A stretch of 64,000 bases of DNA from Hyunsoonleella ulvae. Its GTDB lineage: Bacteria > Bacteroidota > Bacteroidia > Flavobacteriales > Flavobacteriaceae. Below, piece by piece: positions 11,204-18,760 of this stretch (its first letter is position 1; every line of letters starts with the position of its first letter). The DNA lies in assembly GCF_016827605.1 (NCBI RefSeq), contig NZ_JAEPJQ010000002.1, forward strand, positions 124,001-188,000, in the 5' to 3' direction. The notes beneath the pieces are model-generated. The model searched no databases. It saw nothing but the letters and a program-made list of their open reading frames with translations, and was not told where the DNA came from. A program made the position numbers and the translations under genes.

Positions 11204-12775
11204 TTATTGCTTTATAAGTTTTATAGTTTCAATTTTACTTTTAGAATAAATCATAAGTAAATAGATCCCCTTTGTTAAGTTTGATATATCAAGTGAATTC
11301 ATTGGGTGGTCTTTGATTAAAACTTTATTCCCTAATAAAGTGTAAATCTCAATTTTATCAACATTATGTTTTGATGCTATGTGTAATGTCTCATTAGCTG
11401 GATTTGGAAAAATTTTAAAAAGACCTGATTCACTTTCATTTACACTAAGCCCAAGGTTTTGATATACCCTTACATAATCTATTACCATACTACTCTGCGT
11501 GAAATTAGGGTCTATAGCTCCAGATATACCTCCCATGGCAATGTTTAAGATAAGATATTGGTCTAAATCGAAAGGCCATGTATCGCTGTTCTTAACAGCT
11601 GGTTTATAAGTATAGTATGCTATATCATCTACTAGAAAGGTAATTTGATCTGGAGACCAATTCATAGAATATACATGGTAATTATTTGCGACATCTGTAA
11701 GTTCTTGTGATGCAACATTTACCGTATTTCCAAAACTAGAGGGTGTATGTATGGCACTAGATGTATGATTTACTACTCCCAAACCATGCTCCATGATATC
11801 TATTTCTCCACAAGCTGGCCATGGTGTTGTTCCAAAACCTTGTGTTTGCCAGTAAGCTCCTGTTTCAGAAATATTTTTTCCAAGGGTCCAAATAGCTGGC
11901 CATGTGCCATCTCCAAATGGCAACTTAGCCCTAACGTCTACCCTGCCATAAGTAAATGCAAATTTTGAGTTTAATCTTGCTGAAGTGTATTGTTTCGTTT
12001 CTCCTTGATCTGTGAAAGATTCCTTTATAGCTACAATATTTAAATTACCGTTTTCTACAAAAGCATTTTCAATACGATTTGTATAATGTTGTACTTCTCC
12101 ATTAAACCAATTTCCACCAACTGGAATCTGTGTTTGATGAAACCAATTTAAACTGTTTATTGCTGTTTTTCCAGAGGTATTAAATTCATCAGACCATACC
12201 AAATCATTATAAACAACATCCAGACTATTAGGGTTTACAGGTGTAGAACCATCGTCAATATCATCTATTAAGTAAGTTCCTGCTATTGTACTCCCGTCAT
12301 CAATAAAAATAGTAAGCTTATTATATATTCCCGAGGCATTTACTGGCGTTGTTCCATCAGAGCTTAATACTGCATTGGAGAAATCAAAAATTATATGATT
12401 AGTCCATCCAGAAGCAGCAATAGTGTTTACAGTTACTTCTACATCTGGGTTTATGCCTTGCTCTAATTTTAGCATCACTTGATGTCCATTAGGATCAAAT
12501 GCATAAAAATCTAAACTAATTGTTTTCTGGAAGTCTAAATCTATTGACCGTATTAAATCTATAGTAAAACCTTGCCAAGGATCGGAGCCATTATTAAAAA
12601 ATTCTCCTACCATATTTGATCCATCTGATGGACTTACTCTTCTAGAAAAACTACTACCACCAAAGGATGTAAAATTATCTGATTGGAAAGAAAAACCTAT
12701 TGGCATTTGCTGACTAAATAGGCATCCTGTAAAGAACAGTAAAATTAAAAACGACTTAATATTGTTGGTATACAT
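11204..12775 (-). CDS. GH16 beta-glucanase (laminarinase-like), T9SS cargo
   Basis: A secreted 523-aa glycoside hydrolase family 16 enzyme. After a signal peptide (residues 1-22) comes a jelly-roll, carbohydrate-binding-like module (about 25-180). The GH16 domain follows (about 187-440), with catalytic segment GEIDIMEH: Glu324 nucleophile, Asp326, Glu329 acid/base. Residues 452-523 are a type A sorting tail (FKIFPNPANETL and a terminal KLIKQ), so the enzyme leaves through the type IX secretion system. The EIDIMEH form and the WPAIWTLG segment fit endo-beta-1,3-glucanases (laminarinases), the expected marine substrate being algal laminarin. Agarase or carrageenase activity is less likely but not excluded. 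It is not embedded in a SusC/SusD locus and is convergent with ribB; the gap 11044-11203 shows nothing. Confidence 0.92.
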   Translation of the reverse strand: MYTNNIKSFLILLFFTGCLFSQQMPIGFSFQSDNFTSFGGSSFSRRVSPSDGSNMVGEFFNNGSDPWQGFTIDLIRSIDLDFQKTISLDFYAFDPNGHQVMLKLEQGINPDVEVTVNTIAASGWTNHIIFDFSNAVLSSDGTTPVNASGIYNKLTIFIDDGSTIAGTYLIDDIDDGSTPVNPNSLDVVYNDLVWSDEFNTSGKTAINSLNWFHQTQIPVGGNWFNGEVQHYTNRIENAFVENGNLNIVAIKESFTDQGETKQYTSARLNSKFAFTYGRVDVRAKLPFGDGTWPAIWTLGKNISETGAYWQTQGFGTTPWPACGEIDIMEHGLGVVNHTSSAIHTPSSFGNTVNVASQELTDVANNYHVYSMNWSPDQITFLVDDIAYYTYKPAVKNSDTWPFDLDQYLILNIAMGGISGAIDPNFTQSSMVIDYVRVYQNLGLSVNESESGLFKIFPNPANETLHIASKHNVDKIEIYTLLGNKVLIKDHPMNSLDISNLTKGIYLLMIYSKSKIETIKLIKQ

Positions 12776-12866
12776 AGCTTTATTTTGAAATTATAAAGCT
12801 ATAGTATTACTATAGTAACGAAAAATTATTTACCACTACATAAACCATACATAATGTTAATAATAG

Positions 12867-14063
12867 CTATTTAACAGATGCTCTTATAACTTTTGCCATC
12901 TTATTAGCTCTTGTTTTTACCTCTTCTTCTGTCCAAGACAACTTTATTAAACAAGAGATGTTTCTACCGATGTAATGGTCAGACATCTCGAATGTTTTGG
13001 TTTTAAGATACTCTAAGCCATTCTTTACTTCATGTGATATTGGAAACAAAGATTTTAATTCCTTTAGGTGCTCCCATTTGCGTATGTAATGCCAATTATT
13101 ATCATAATAATTCCAGCAAACATCTATACCTTGTGCTTTAAAGCCATTTATAACGCTTCTTGTGGTTTCTAAATCTGGTAGAAAAAAGTTTAGGAAAGCA
13201 CAACTTTCTACGCCTCCTTCTGGAACAGTTCTAAATGTAACCTCAGGTATTTCACTTAAAGCTTCTCTCAAAATATTGAAGTTTTTCTTTTGGATTGCCA
13301 AAAACTCGGGTAAGCGCTTTACTTGGGCTAAACCTACTGCGGCGTGCAGCTCTGAAATTCTAAAATTATAGCCTAAAAAGGGATGTGTTTCTGCACCTCT
13401 ATCGTTTCCAACATGGTCATGTCCGTGATCACTATAATGATCTGCATTTGTATAATATTGTCCATTATTTGTAACTACTGCCCCTCCTTCTCCACAAGTA
13501 ATTGTTTTTACAAAATCGAATGAGAAGCAGCCTAAATGGCCTATACTTCCTAAAGGCTTACCTTTGTAAGTACCCCCTATAGCTTGACATGCATCTTCTA
13601 CGAGCAATACATCATGAGCTTTGGCCACTTCTTGCAGGGCATCCATATTCGCCATGCTTCCGCACATCTGCACCACCATGATGGCTTTTGTTTTTAGTGT
13701 AATGGCTTTTTTTACTGCTTCTGGGTTTAACCCCAGAGTATCGTCCACATCTACTAAAATGGGAATGGCTCCCAACAGCATTATGGCTTCGAAACTCGCA
13801 ACAAATGTAAACGTAGGCATAATAACTTCGTCTCCTGCTCCAATACCTGCCGCAGCTAGTGCAACGGATACTGCTGCAGTTCCACTAGATACTAATTGTA
13901 CGTGTTTAGCCTTAAAGGTGTTTTGTAATTCTTGCTCTAATGCTTTGGCTTTCCAATGGCCTTTACGCATACCATCGAAACCATAACGCATTAAAACGCC
14001 ATTGTCTAATACATCGTTTACTTGTTGTCTCTCTAAATCTCCAAATAATTCAAATCCTGGCAT
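12867..14063 (-). CDS. DegT/DnrJ/EryC1/StrS aminotransferase
   Basis: A 398-aa PLP-dependent sugar aminotransferase-type enzyme (fold type I). The pattern SSGTAAVSVALAAAGIGAGDEVIMP near residue 60 holds the cofactor phosphate site, EDACQAIGG contains the Asp that contacts the PLP nitrogen, and CFSFDFVKTITCGEGG carries the Schiff-base lysine Lys186. Such enzymes transaminate nucleotide-linked keto sugars for surface polysaccharides or secondary metabolites. Here no nucleotide-sugar or glycosyltransferase genes lie beside it, so the substrate cannot be named. The length and motif order are complete. It appears to be a single-gene unit upstream of the GH16 gene, separated from it by 91 nt. Confidence 0.9.
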   Translation of the reverse strand: MPGFELFGDLERQQVNDVLDNGVLMRYGFDGMRKGHWKAKALEQELQNTFKAKHVQLVSSGTAAVSVALAAAGIGAGDEVIMPTFTFVASFEAIMLLGAIPILVDVDDTLGLNPEAVKKAITLKTKAIMVVQMCGSMANMDALQEVAKAHDVLLVEDACQAIGGTYKGKPLGSIGHLGCFSFDFVKTITCGEGGAVVTNNGQYYTNADHYSDHGHDHVGNDRGAETHPFLGYNFRISELHAAVGLAQVKRLPEFLAIQKKNFNILREALSEIPEVTFRTVPEGGVESCAFLNFFLPDLETTRSVINGFKAQGIDVCWNYYDNNWHYIRKWEHLKELKSLFPISHEVKNGLEYLKTKTFEMSDHYIGRNISCLIKLSWTEEEVKTRANKMAKVIRASVK

Positions 14064-14080
14064 AAGTGTTTTTTATATTT

Positions 14081-14178
14081 AGGGGCTTTTGCGCTAGGGA
14101 TTGAACGGTCTGTTTGAGCTCTCCCGCTTTTTGCAGGAAGCGAGTAGTGAAAGCCCGACCCTTGTGGTAGCGCCCTTA
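14081..14178. repeat. GC-rich REP-like intergenic repeat
   Basis: A block visibly richer in G+C than the surrounding intergenic DNA. Its ends are partly complementary (AGGGGC and GCGCTAGGG on the left, TAGCGCCCTT on the right), and it contains AAAGCCCGACCC. This composition resembles interspersed REP-like elements that I recall from flavobacterial intergenic regions. The 9-mer GCGCTAGGG occurs again at about 18651-18659 in another non-coding stretch. No ORF is present. Confidence 0.5.
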
Positions 14179-14182
14179 TTTT

Positions 14183-14815
14183 TTATAGTTCTATTATTAC
14201 CTTATCTATTGGTTGTCTTACTTTTTTAAATTCTGAGAACATGTCGTCTTTTGCTCTGTACCCAACTGGTAAAAGGAGTACTGACTTGAGTCCTTTCGCT
14301 TCTAAATTTAATATTTCATCAAATTGTTTGGGTACAAATCCTTCCATAGGACAGGCATCTATATGTTCTATCGCACAAACCGTCATTAAATTGCCTAATG
14401 CTATATATGCTTGATTTGTGGACCATTTTTGTCGTTCCTCGACAGACATTTTGCTCATCATATCTAACAACCCATCCCTGTAGGGTTTTAGAATGTTTTC
14501 GGGTGTTTCCCTGATATCTTTTATATTATCATAATATTGGTTGACGTCTGCATTTAAAATATTTTCTTGTATGCAAATAACTAATAAATGTGATGCATCT
14601 ACAACTTGACTTTGGTTGTAGGAGTGTTTTACAAGCTTTAATCTTAACGTCTTATCTTTTATTACAAGCATTTTTATGGTTTGCAAACCGTAGGAGGTTG
14701 CGGTTAAATTAAATGCTTGTTTTAAAATATCTAATTTATCGTTGGGTAAGGTTTTAGTGTCGTCGAACTTTTTAGTGGCATATCGCCATTGTAATTGTTC
14801 TATAATATTGGACAT
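14183..14815 (-). CDS. NAD(P)H-dependent nitroreductase-family flavoenzyme
   Basis: This 210-aa protein belongs to the NfsB-like FMN-dependent oxidoreductases. The N-terminal RYATKKFDD segment with paired basic residues binds the FMN phosphate, TSYGLQTIKMLVI and NQAYIALGNLMTVCAIEHIDACPMEGF are typical of the homodimer interface and flavin pocket, and the terminal LLPVGYRAKDD closes the fold. Family members reduce nitroaromatics, quinones or flavins. The natural substrate is unknown. There is no signal peptide, so it is cytoplasmic. It stands alone between the REP-like element and the tRNA gene on the opposite strand. Confidence 0.9.
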   Translation of the reverse strand: MSNIIEQLQWRYATKKFDDTKTLPNDKLDILKQAFNLTATSYGLQTIKMLVIKDKTLRLKLVKHSYNQSQVVDASHLLVICIQENILNADVNQYYDNIKDIRETPENILKPYRDGLLDMMSKMSVEERQKWSTNQAYIALGNLMTVCAIEHIDACPMEGFVPKQFDEILNLEAKGLKSVLLLPVGYRAKDDMFSEFKKVRQPIDKVIIEL

Positions 14816-14929
14816 TGCTACTTGTTTTGCACAAAAATACGGTTTGAAAATATCTTTTTCTCATAAACTGATATAAAATAAAGCAATGGTAAAATGGTGT
14901 AAATTTATTTTAAAAAGTTTTGCTTTTAT

Positions 14930-14960
14930 TTGAAAGAATTAAAAAAGGGTTCTATATTTG
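14930..14960 (+). promoter_or_regulatory. Promoter of tRNA-Ser
   Basis: TTG at 14930-14932, a 20-nt spacer and TATATTTG at 14953-14960 form an excellent match to the Bacteroidota housekeeping promoter (TTG, about 19-21 nt, TAnnTTTG). It ends 38 nt before the mature tRNA. This is the clearest promoter in the window. Confidence 0.85.
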
Positions 14961-14998
14961 CACCCGCATTCAGGCAAATAGCTTGATGAGGCACTCAA

Positions 14999-15083
14999 GG
15001 AGAAATGGCAGAGTGGTCGAATGCGGCAGTCTTGAAAACTGTTGAGGGTCACACCTCCGGGGGTTCGAATCCCTCTTTCTCCG
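14999..15083 (+). tRNA. tRNA-Ser (anticodon UGA)
   Basis: A complete class II tRNA. The acceptor arm GGAGAAA (14999-15005) pairs with TTTCTCC (15076-15082), with discriminator G at 15083. The D region is TGGCAGAGTGGTCGAATGC. The anticodon loop CTTGAAA puts TGA at 15033-15035, and a long variable arm (GAGGGTCACACCTC) precedes the T arm with GGTTCGAATCC. The variable arm and anticodon identify serine, reading UCA. CCA is not encoded. It lies directly upstream of the integrase island, but no second copy of its 3' end was found in the window. Confidence 0.96.
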
Positions 15084-15106
15084 CTGAGAATTTACTAAAT
15101 TCTACT

Positions 15107-15141
15107 AAAAGCCGATAAATACTATGTTTATCGGCTTTTTA
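15107..15141 (+). terminator. Rho-independent terminator after tRNA-Ser
   Basis: A perfect 13-bp stem: AAAAGCCGATAAA (15107-15119) pairs with 15127-15139 across a 7-nt loop and runs into a T-rich stretch. It ends the tRNA transcript. Being symmetrical in A and T flanks, it may work in both directions. Confidence 0.85.
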
Positions 15142-15186
15142 TATTTTTCACATTATCATCTAAAACTATCCAAAATCAATCAAAAA

Positions 15187-15324
15187 GTAACCTATTCGGT
15201 TACCTTTATTGATTTTTAAAATAGGTAACCGAATTTTATTAAACACTTATAAATACTATGATTTACAGTAGGTTGCAAATATAAAATTCACTATATTTAT
15301 GTAGAATTTATATAGGTAACCGAT
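15187..15324. promoter_or_regulatory. Repeated AGGTAACCGA sites before the integrase
   Basis: ATTCGGTTACCT (15194-15205) and AGGTAACCGAAT (15223-15234) are exact inverted copies 17 nt apart. A third copy, AGGTAACCGA at 15314-15323, runs into the integrase start codon. A fourth partial inverted half, GTAACC at 15187-15192, sits just left. Such an arrangement suits a repressor operator of the integrase gene or arm-type binding sites for the recombinase or its partner. The 13-mer TATTCGGTTACCT recurs once at 37493-37505. Confidence 0.55.
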
Positions 15325-16570
15325 GTATCATACTTTTTCTATCCTTTTCTTCTTGCAGAAAAATAAAGTGACTTTAGACGGCAAAGCTCCTATTTATGTA
15401 CGTGTAACGGTAAATGGCAAAAGAGCACAGATAAGTATTCAAAGAAAAGTTCTTATAGAAAAATGGGATTCTTCTACTGGCAAGGTTAAAGGAACTAGTG
15501 CTGAATCCAGAACTATCAACTCATATATTGACAGTATTAGACATAAGCTTCAAAAACTACAGGAGCGCTTTATAGATGAAGGAAAGACCGTTACTGCATT
15601 AGCAATTAAGAATCGCTACTTAGGGAAAGACAGAGTAAATAAAATGCTTATTGAGATATTCCAAGAGCATAATAGTAAAGTAAATAGTTTGGTTGGAAAA
15701 GACTTTGCTCATGGTACAGCTGAGCGTTACAGAACAGCGAAAAGGCATGTGCAAGAATATATTCAAAAAGAATATAACGCGGATGATATCCCTGTAAAGG
15801 ATGTTAACCACAAATTTATTACTGGATTTGAATATTATTTAAAGACTACCCGTAAGTGTAGTCATAACACAGCTATCAAATACATTACTAACTTCAAAAA
15901 AATCATTCGCATTGCTTATGCTAACGATTGGATAAGCAAGGACCCATTCTTTAATTGGAAAGCTAAATTAAAAACAGTTGACCGAGAGTTTCTTTCTAAA
16001 GAAGAAATACAAGCAATGGTTGGAAAGGAATTCTCCATTCCTAGGTTAGAATTAGTAAAAGACATATTTATATTTTCTTGTTTTACTGGTTTAGCCTATG
16101 CTGATGTAAAAAAGCTATCTAAAGATGATATAGTTATTGGAATAGATGGCAAAAGTTGGATTAAAACTAAAAGAAGTAAAACAGATACTAGAAGTAATAT
16201 TCCAATTTTAGAGATACCAAAAGAGATTATTAGGAAGTATGCTGAGCATCTAGATGTAATTGATAGTGATAACTTATTACCTGTTCTTAGTAATCAAAAA
16301 ATGAATTCTTATCTTAAAGAGATTGCAGATAGCTGTGGTATTACTAAGAATCTTACATTTCACTTGGCACGTCATACATTTGCAACAACAGTAACTCTTA
16401 CCAATGGCGTACCTATAGAATCTGTTAGTAAAATGTTAGGACATAAATCACTTAAGACTACACAACATTATGCTAAAATTTTGGATAAAAAAGTTAGTGA
16501 TGATATGGCCACACTTAGAGAAAAGTTTTCATCTAACCCAATTGCAACAATAAAAAAGCAAACTTCTTAG
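15323..16570 (+). CDS. Tyrosine recombinase, IntDOT-like integrase
   Basis: A 415-aa site-specific recombinase of the Bacteroidota mobile-element type. Residues 1-95 form an arm-type DNA-binding domain, about 105-200 the SAM-like core-binding domain, and about 215-400 the catalytic domain. The HxxR motif is His347-Leu-Ala-Arg350, followed by GHKSLKTTQHYAKI with the nucleophile Tyr383. At the position of the first catalytic Arg the sequence is CFTGLAYADV, so Ala258 stands where most family members have Arg. The CTnDOT integrase group is likewise known for lacking this first Arg. The protein should integrate and excise the neighbouring element. The gene is 240 nt downstream of tRNA-Ser, but whether the tRNA is the target is unproven. 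Repeated AGGTAACCGA motifs overlap its start. Confidence 0.93.
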   Translation: MYHTFSILFFLQKNKVTLDGKAPIYVRVTVNGKRAQISIQRKVLIEKWDSSTGKVKGTSAESRTINSYIDSIRHKLQKLQERFIDEGKTVTALAIKNRYLGKDRVNKMLIEIFQEHNSKVNSLVGKDFAHGTAERYRTAKRHVQEYIQKEYNADDIPVKDVNHKFITGFEYYLKTTRKCSHNTAIKYITNFKKIIRIAYANDWISKDPFFNWKAKLKTVDREFLSKEEIQAMVGKEFSIPRLELVKDIFIFSCFTGLAYADVKKLSKDDIVIGIDGKSWIKTKRSKTDTRSNIPILEIPKEIIRKYAEHLDVIDSDNLLPVLSNQKMNSYLKEIADSCGITKNLTFHLARHTFATTVTLTNGVPIESVSKMLGHKSLKTTQHYAKILDKKVSDDMATLREKFSSNPIATIKKQTS

Positions 16571-16764
16571 TCTTTAAGATACTTTTCTATCGTAATCAAA
16601 TTTATACCGCTATATTCAGCGAATTCTTCTGCTGTGATAAATTGATATGACTCTTTACCAAAGTGGGCTTTAATCTCATTTAAAAGCTTGCGTCCGTAAC
16701 GCTCACTTCTTCCGGTGATGCGCTGGATATCTTTTGGGTATATGCAAGCTCTTATTATTCTCAT
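16567..16764 (-). CDS. Small HTH-like protein, possible excisionase
   Basis: A 65-aa basic protein, convergent with and overlapping the integrase by 4 nt. Two helix-rich halves are visible: YPKDIQRITGRSERYGRKLL and FITAEEFAEYSGINLITI, the second resembling a short helix-turn-helix or MerR/Xis-like winged motif. Its size, charge and place beside a tyrosine recombinase suggest a recombination directionality factor or a transcriptional regulator of the element. I recognise no named family with certainty. Its upstream region (16765-16922) is shared with the divergent 251-aa gene, so it could also control that cassette. Confidence 0.65.
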   Translation of the reverse strand: MRIIRACIYPKDIQRITGRSERYGRKLLNEIKAHFGKESYQFITAEEFAEYSGINLITIEKYLKD

Positions 16765-16922
16765 TTAATACTTTATCTATACTTAGTCCATACCTCATCA
16801 TAGAATCGTCTATATGTATTCTAATGGCATAAAACGAATTAATCGGAATGGATGTGTAGGTGTTTTTGAATTCTTTTATAAAACTACTGTCTTTTGTTTC
16901 ATAATCAAAATTTTAGATCATT

Positions 16923-17678
16923 ATGGCCAAACAAACAGGTATTATTAAATTGAAAGGAACTATCGGAGATATTTCCTTCTACAAAAGTGCTGACGGACAC
17001 CTAGCACGTTCAAAAGGTGGTGTCGATAAAAATCGTATTGCAAATGATCCTGCGTTTCAGAGAACTCGTGAAAATGGTTCTGAATTTGGACGAGCTGGAA
17101 AAGGCGGCAAAGTGATTAGAAATGCAATTCGTGTGCTTTTGCAGAATGCAAAAGATAAACGTGTGGTTAGTCGTTTGACAAAAACCCTAGTTGCGGTTAC
17201 CAAAACTGATGCTGTCAATGAGCGTGGGCTTAGAACCATCGAAGATGGTGATATGAACACTTTATTGGGCTTTGAATTCAATATCAATGGTAAGTTAGGC
17301 GCAACCCTATTCACACCATATGCGACAGCATATGATCGTGCTGCAGGAAATGTAGATTTAGATATTGCTGCATTTGCACCAACGGTTAGAATCGCTGCTC
17401 CTAATGGCACAACGCATTTCAAAGTTGTGATGGGTGCTGCAGAACTTGATTTTGTAAATGAAGTTTCTGTTTTTGAGAGTGCTGAAACTGCAATTCTTCC
17501 TTACAATGGTGCAGATACTGCGCCAATTGACTTATCGGTAGCTCTTACAGCCAACTCAGTACTTCCTGTTATGCAAGTTGTTGGTATTGAGTTTTATCAA
17601 GAAGTAAACGGACAAATGTATCCATTGAAAAATGGTGCTTTTAACGCTTTATCAATTGCACGGGTAGATACAGCCTAA
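16923..17678 (+). CDS. Hypothetical 251-aa protein of the island cassette
   Basis: No function recognised. The N-terminal third is basic and highly patterned (GIIKLKGTIGDISFYKS, a DPAFQRTRENGSEFGRAGKGG segment, then IRNAIRVLLQNAKDKR). The remainder is predicted beta-rich with alternating small hydrophobic residues and ends IARVDTA. There is no signal peptide or membrane segment. I recall similar proteins, annotated hypothetical, in other Bacteroidota, which suggests a conserved mobile-element protein. The stop and the next gene's start overlap as TAATG, so it is translationally coupled to the DUF5675 gene. A structural protein of a particle, or a DNA-binding protein, would both fit, but neither is shown. 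This is the first gene of a compact four-gene cassette ending at a terminator near 18535. Confidence 0.85.
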   Translation: MAKQTGIIKLKGTIGDISFYKSADGHLARSKGGVDKNRIANDPAFQRTRENGSEFGRAGKGGKVIRNAIRVLLQNAKDKRVVSRLTKTLVAVTKTDAVNERGLRTIEDGDMNTLLGFEFNINGKLGATLFTPYATAYDRAAGNVDLDIAAFAPTVRIAAPNGTTHFKVVMGAAELDFVNEVSVFESAETAILPYNGADTAPIDLSVALTANSVLPVMQVVGIEFYQEVNGQMYPLKNGAFNALSIARVDTA

Positions 17679-18073
17679 TGAATGTTTTGCTCCAAAGGAC
17701 CTATTTTGAAGAGGGCACGAATAGTGCTCTCTTTGTTAATGGCCAATTTTTGGGTTTTGCCATTGAATTACCCTGGTTAAAGAACCAAAGAAATGTGTCC
17801 TGTATTTCTGAAGGTGAATATGAGCTGAAAGCGAGATATTCGCCAAAGTTCGGTCATCATTTACACATCTTAGATGTAAAAGGTCGCAGTCTTATACTGC
17901 TACACCCAGCGAACAACGCGAAACGTGAGCTTCGTGGTTGTATTTCGCCTGTTACACAGTTAACAGGCATTGGAAAAGGTAATAATTCAAAAGCATTACT
18001 TCAAAAACTAGTATCGCTATGCTATCAAGCATTCGATAGAAACGAAAATGTATTATTAACAATTAAATCTTAA
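17678..18073 (+). CDS. DUF5675-family protein
   Basis: A 131-aa protein that I assign to DUF5675 from its pattern: a short N-terminal beta unit (LLQRTYFEEGTNSALFVNG), GEYELKARYSPKFGHHLHIL, and ILLHPANNAKRELRGCISPV with His76, Gly87 and Cys88. The spaced His and Gly-Cys arrangement loosely recalls the active site of L,D-transpeptidase-like cell-wall enzymes, but that resemblance is my inference and not an established function. DUF5675 genes commonly occur in phage or mobile-element settings. There is no export signal. It begins within the stop of the 251-aa gene and is followed 4 nt later by a small membrane-protein gene, so one transcript is likely. Confidence 0.8.
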   Translation: MNVLLQRTYFEEGTNSALFVNGQFLGFAIELPWLKNQRNVSCISEGEYELKARYSPKFGHHLHILDVKGRSLILLHPANNAKRELRGCISPVTQLTGIGKGNNSKALLQKLVSLCYQAFDRNENVLLTIKS

Positions 18074-18077
18074 ACAA

Positions 18078-18323
18078 ATGAATATTGTAGATCGTTATAA
18101 AAAACCAACGCCAAAGTTCTTCAGAACTTTAAGAAATATTGGCATAGCATTAGCTACGGCTGGTGGTGCTATAATCGCAGCTCCAATTGCAATGCCTGCT
18201 TTAGTTGTTACTATTGCTACTTATATGACCGTTGCCGGAACTGTTGCAACTGCAGTAAGTCAAGCTGTGACTGTTGATGATGAAACCGAAATCCCTAAAA
18301 CTTATCAGAAGGATGAGCAATAA
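18078..18323 (+). CDS. Small membrane protein, holin-like
   Basis: An 81-aa protein with a basic N terminus and two adjoining hydrophobic segments rich in Ala, Gly and Val (about residues 20-39 and 41-66), followed by a polar acidic tail. It could insert as a helical hairpin in the inner membrane. Size, composition and position after a DUF5675 gene are consistent with a holin-like or small toxin-like membrane protein, but there is no diagnostic motif. It begins 4 nt after the DUF5675 stop and overlaps the next small gene by 11 nt. Confidence 0.7.
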   Translation: MNIVDRYKKPTPKFFRTLRNIGIALATAGGAIIAAPIAMPALVVTIATYMTVAGTVATAVSQAVTVDDETEIPKTYQKDEQ

Positions 18324-18504
18324 CTTATCTCATCTAAAGTTTTCAATTATTGGTGGAACGATATCTTCAACATGGATTCATATCACTTCAGACGACATTA
18401 TTAAAACCATCATAATGGCAATTTTAGGTGCAGTAGTTAGTTATATTGTCTCTCTTATTTTGAAACGGGTTCATCAAAACTTCAGAAAGAGAAATAAAAA
18501 TTAG
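18313..18504 (+). CDS. Small membrane protein, last cassette gene
   Basis: A 63-aa protein starting MSNNLSHLKF at 18313; an ATG 39 nt upstream lies deep inside the previous gene and is less likely. It has one weak N-terminal hydrophobic segment (about 8-20), one strong transmembrane helix (about 27-46, IIMAILGAVVSYIVSLIL), and a strongly basic tail (KRVHQNFRKRNKN). The positive tail predicts a cytoplasmic C terminus. It overlaps the preceding gene by 11 nt and is followed immediately by a terminator. The function is unknown; it may act with the 81-aa membrane protein. Confidence 0.65.
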   Translation: MSNNLSHLKFSIIGGTISSTWIHITSDDIIKTIIMAILGAVVSYIVSLILKRVHQNFRKRNKN

Positions 18505-18535
18505 AAAGAGAGCTTCATTTGAGGCTCTTTTTTTT
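18505..18535 (+). terminator. Terminator of the island cassette
   Basis: AGAGC (18509-18513) pairs with GCTCT (18524-18528), and the pairing extends outward with AA/TT pairs. The stem is followed by a run of T to 18535. It starts right after the stop codon of the last small gene and marks the end of the four-gene transcript. Confidence 0.8.
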
Positions 18536-18539
18536 GCGA

Positions 18540-18760
18540 GAAACATCAGAAGTAGCACAAAACCTTTCCACTATTTTTTTTAGAAAAACAAAAAAGATAA
18601 CTGTTTCATTGATGGCGAGGGAATGCTGTCATGCTTTTTGGGAAAAATAATGCGCTAGGGCAAAGGTTTAAAAAATAGTACGCGCTTTTTAGCGTATTAT
18701 TTTTTTCAAAACCTTTGGCTTGAGCTTTATAGCATTATAGCGTCGGACTATGGAAGCCAA
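18540..18760. other. Non-coding region with a long inverted repeat
   Basis: There is no convincing gene. The main feature is a long imperfect hairpin covering about 18661-18718: CAAAGGTTT (18661-18669) matches AAACCTTTG (18709-18717), then A-rich and T-rich arms, then TACGC and GCGTA around a short loop. The upstream flank contains GCGCTAGGG, shared with the repeat at 14081-14178, and a partial match to one arm (AAAACCTTTCCACTATTTTT, about 18558-18577). It could be an element end, an oriT-like site, an RNA structure or a REP-like repeat. Confidence 0.5.

Noticed and set aside
15107-15141. Hairpin after tRNA-Ser as an integration site structure
   Set aside because: Its 13-bp stem followed by a T run behind a tRNA gene is fully explained as a terminator.
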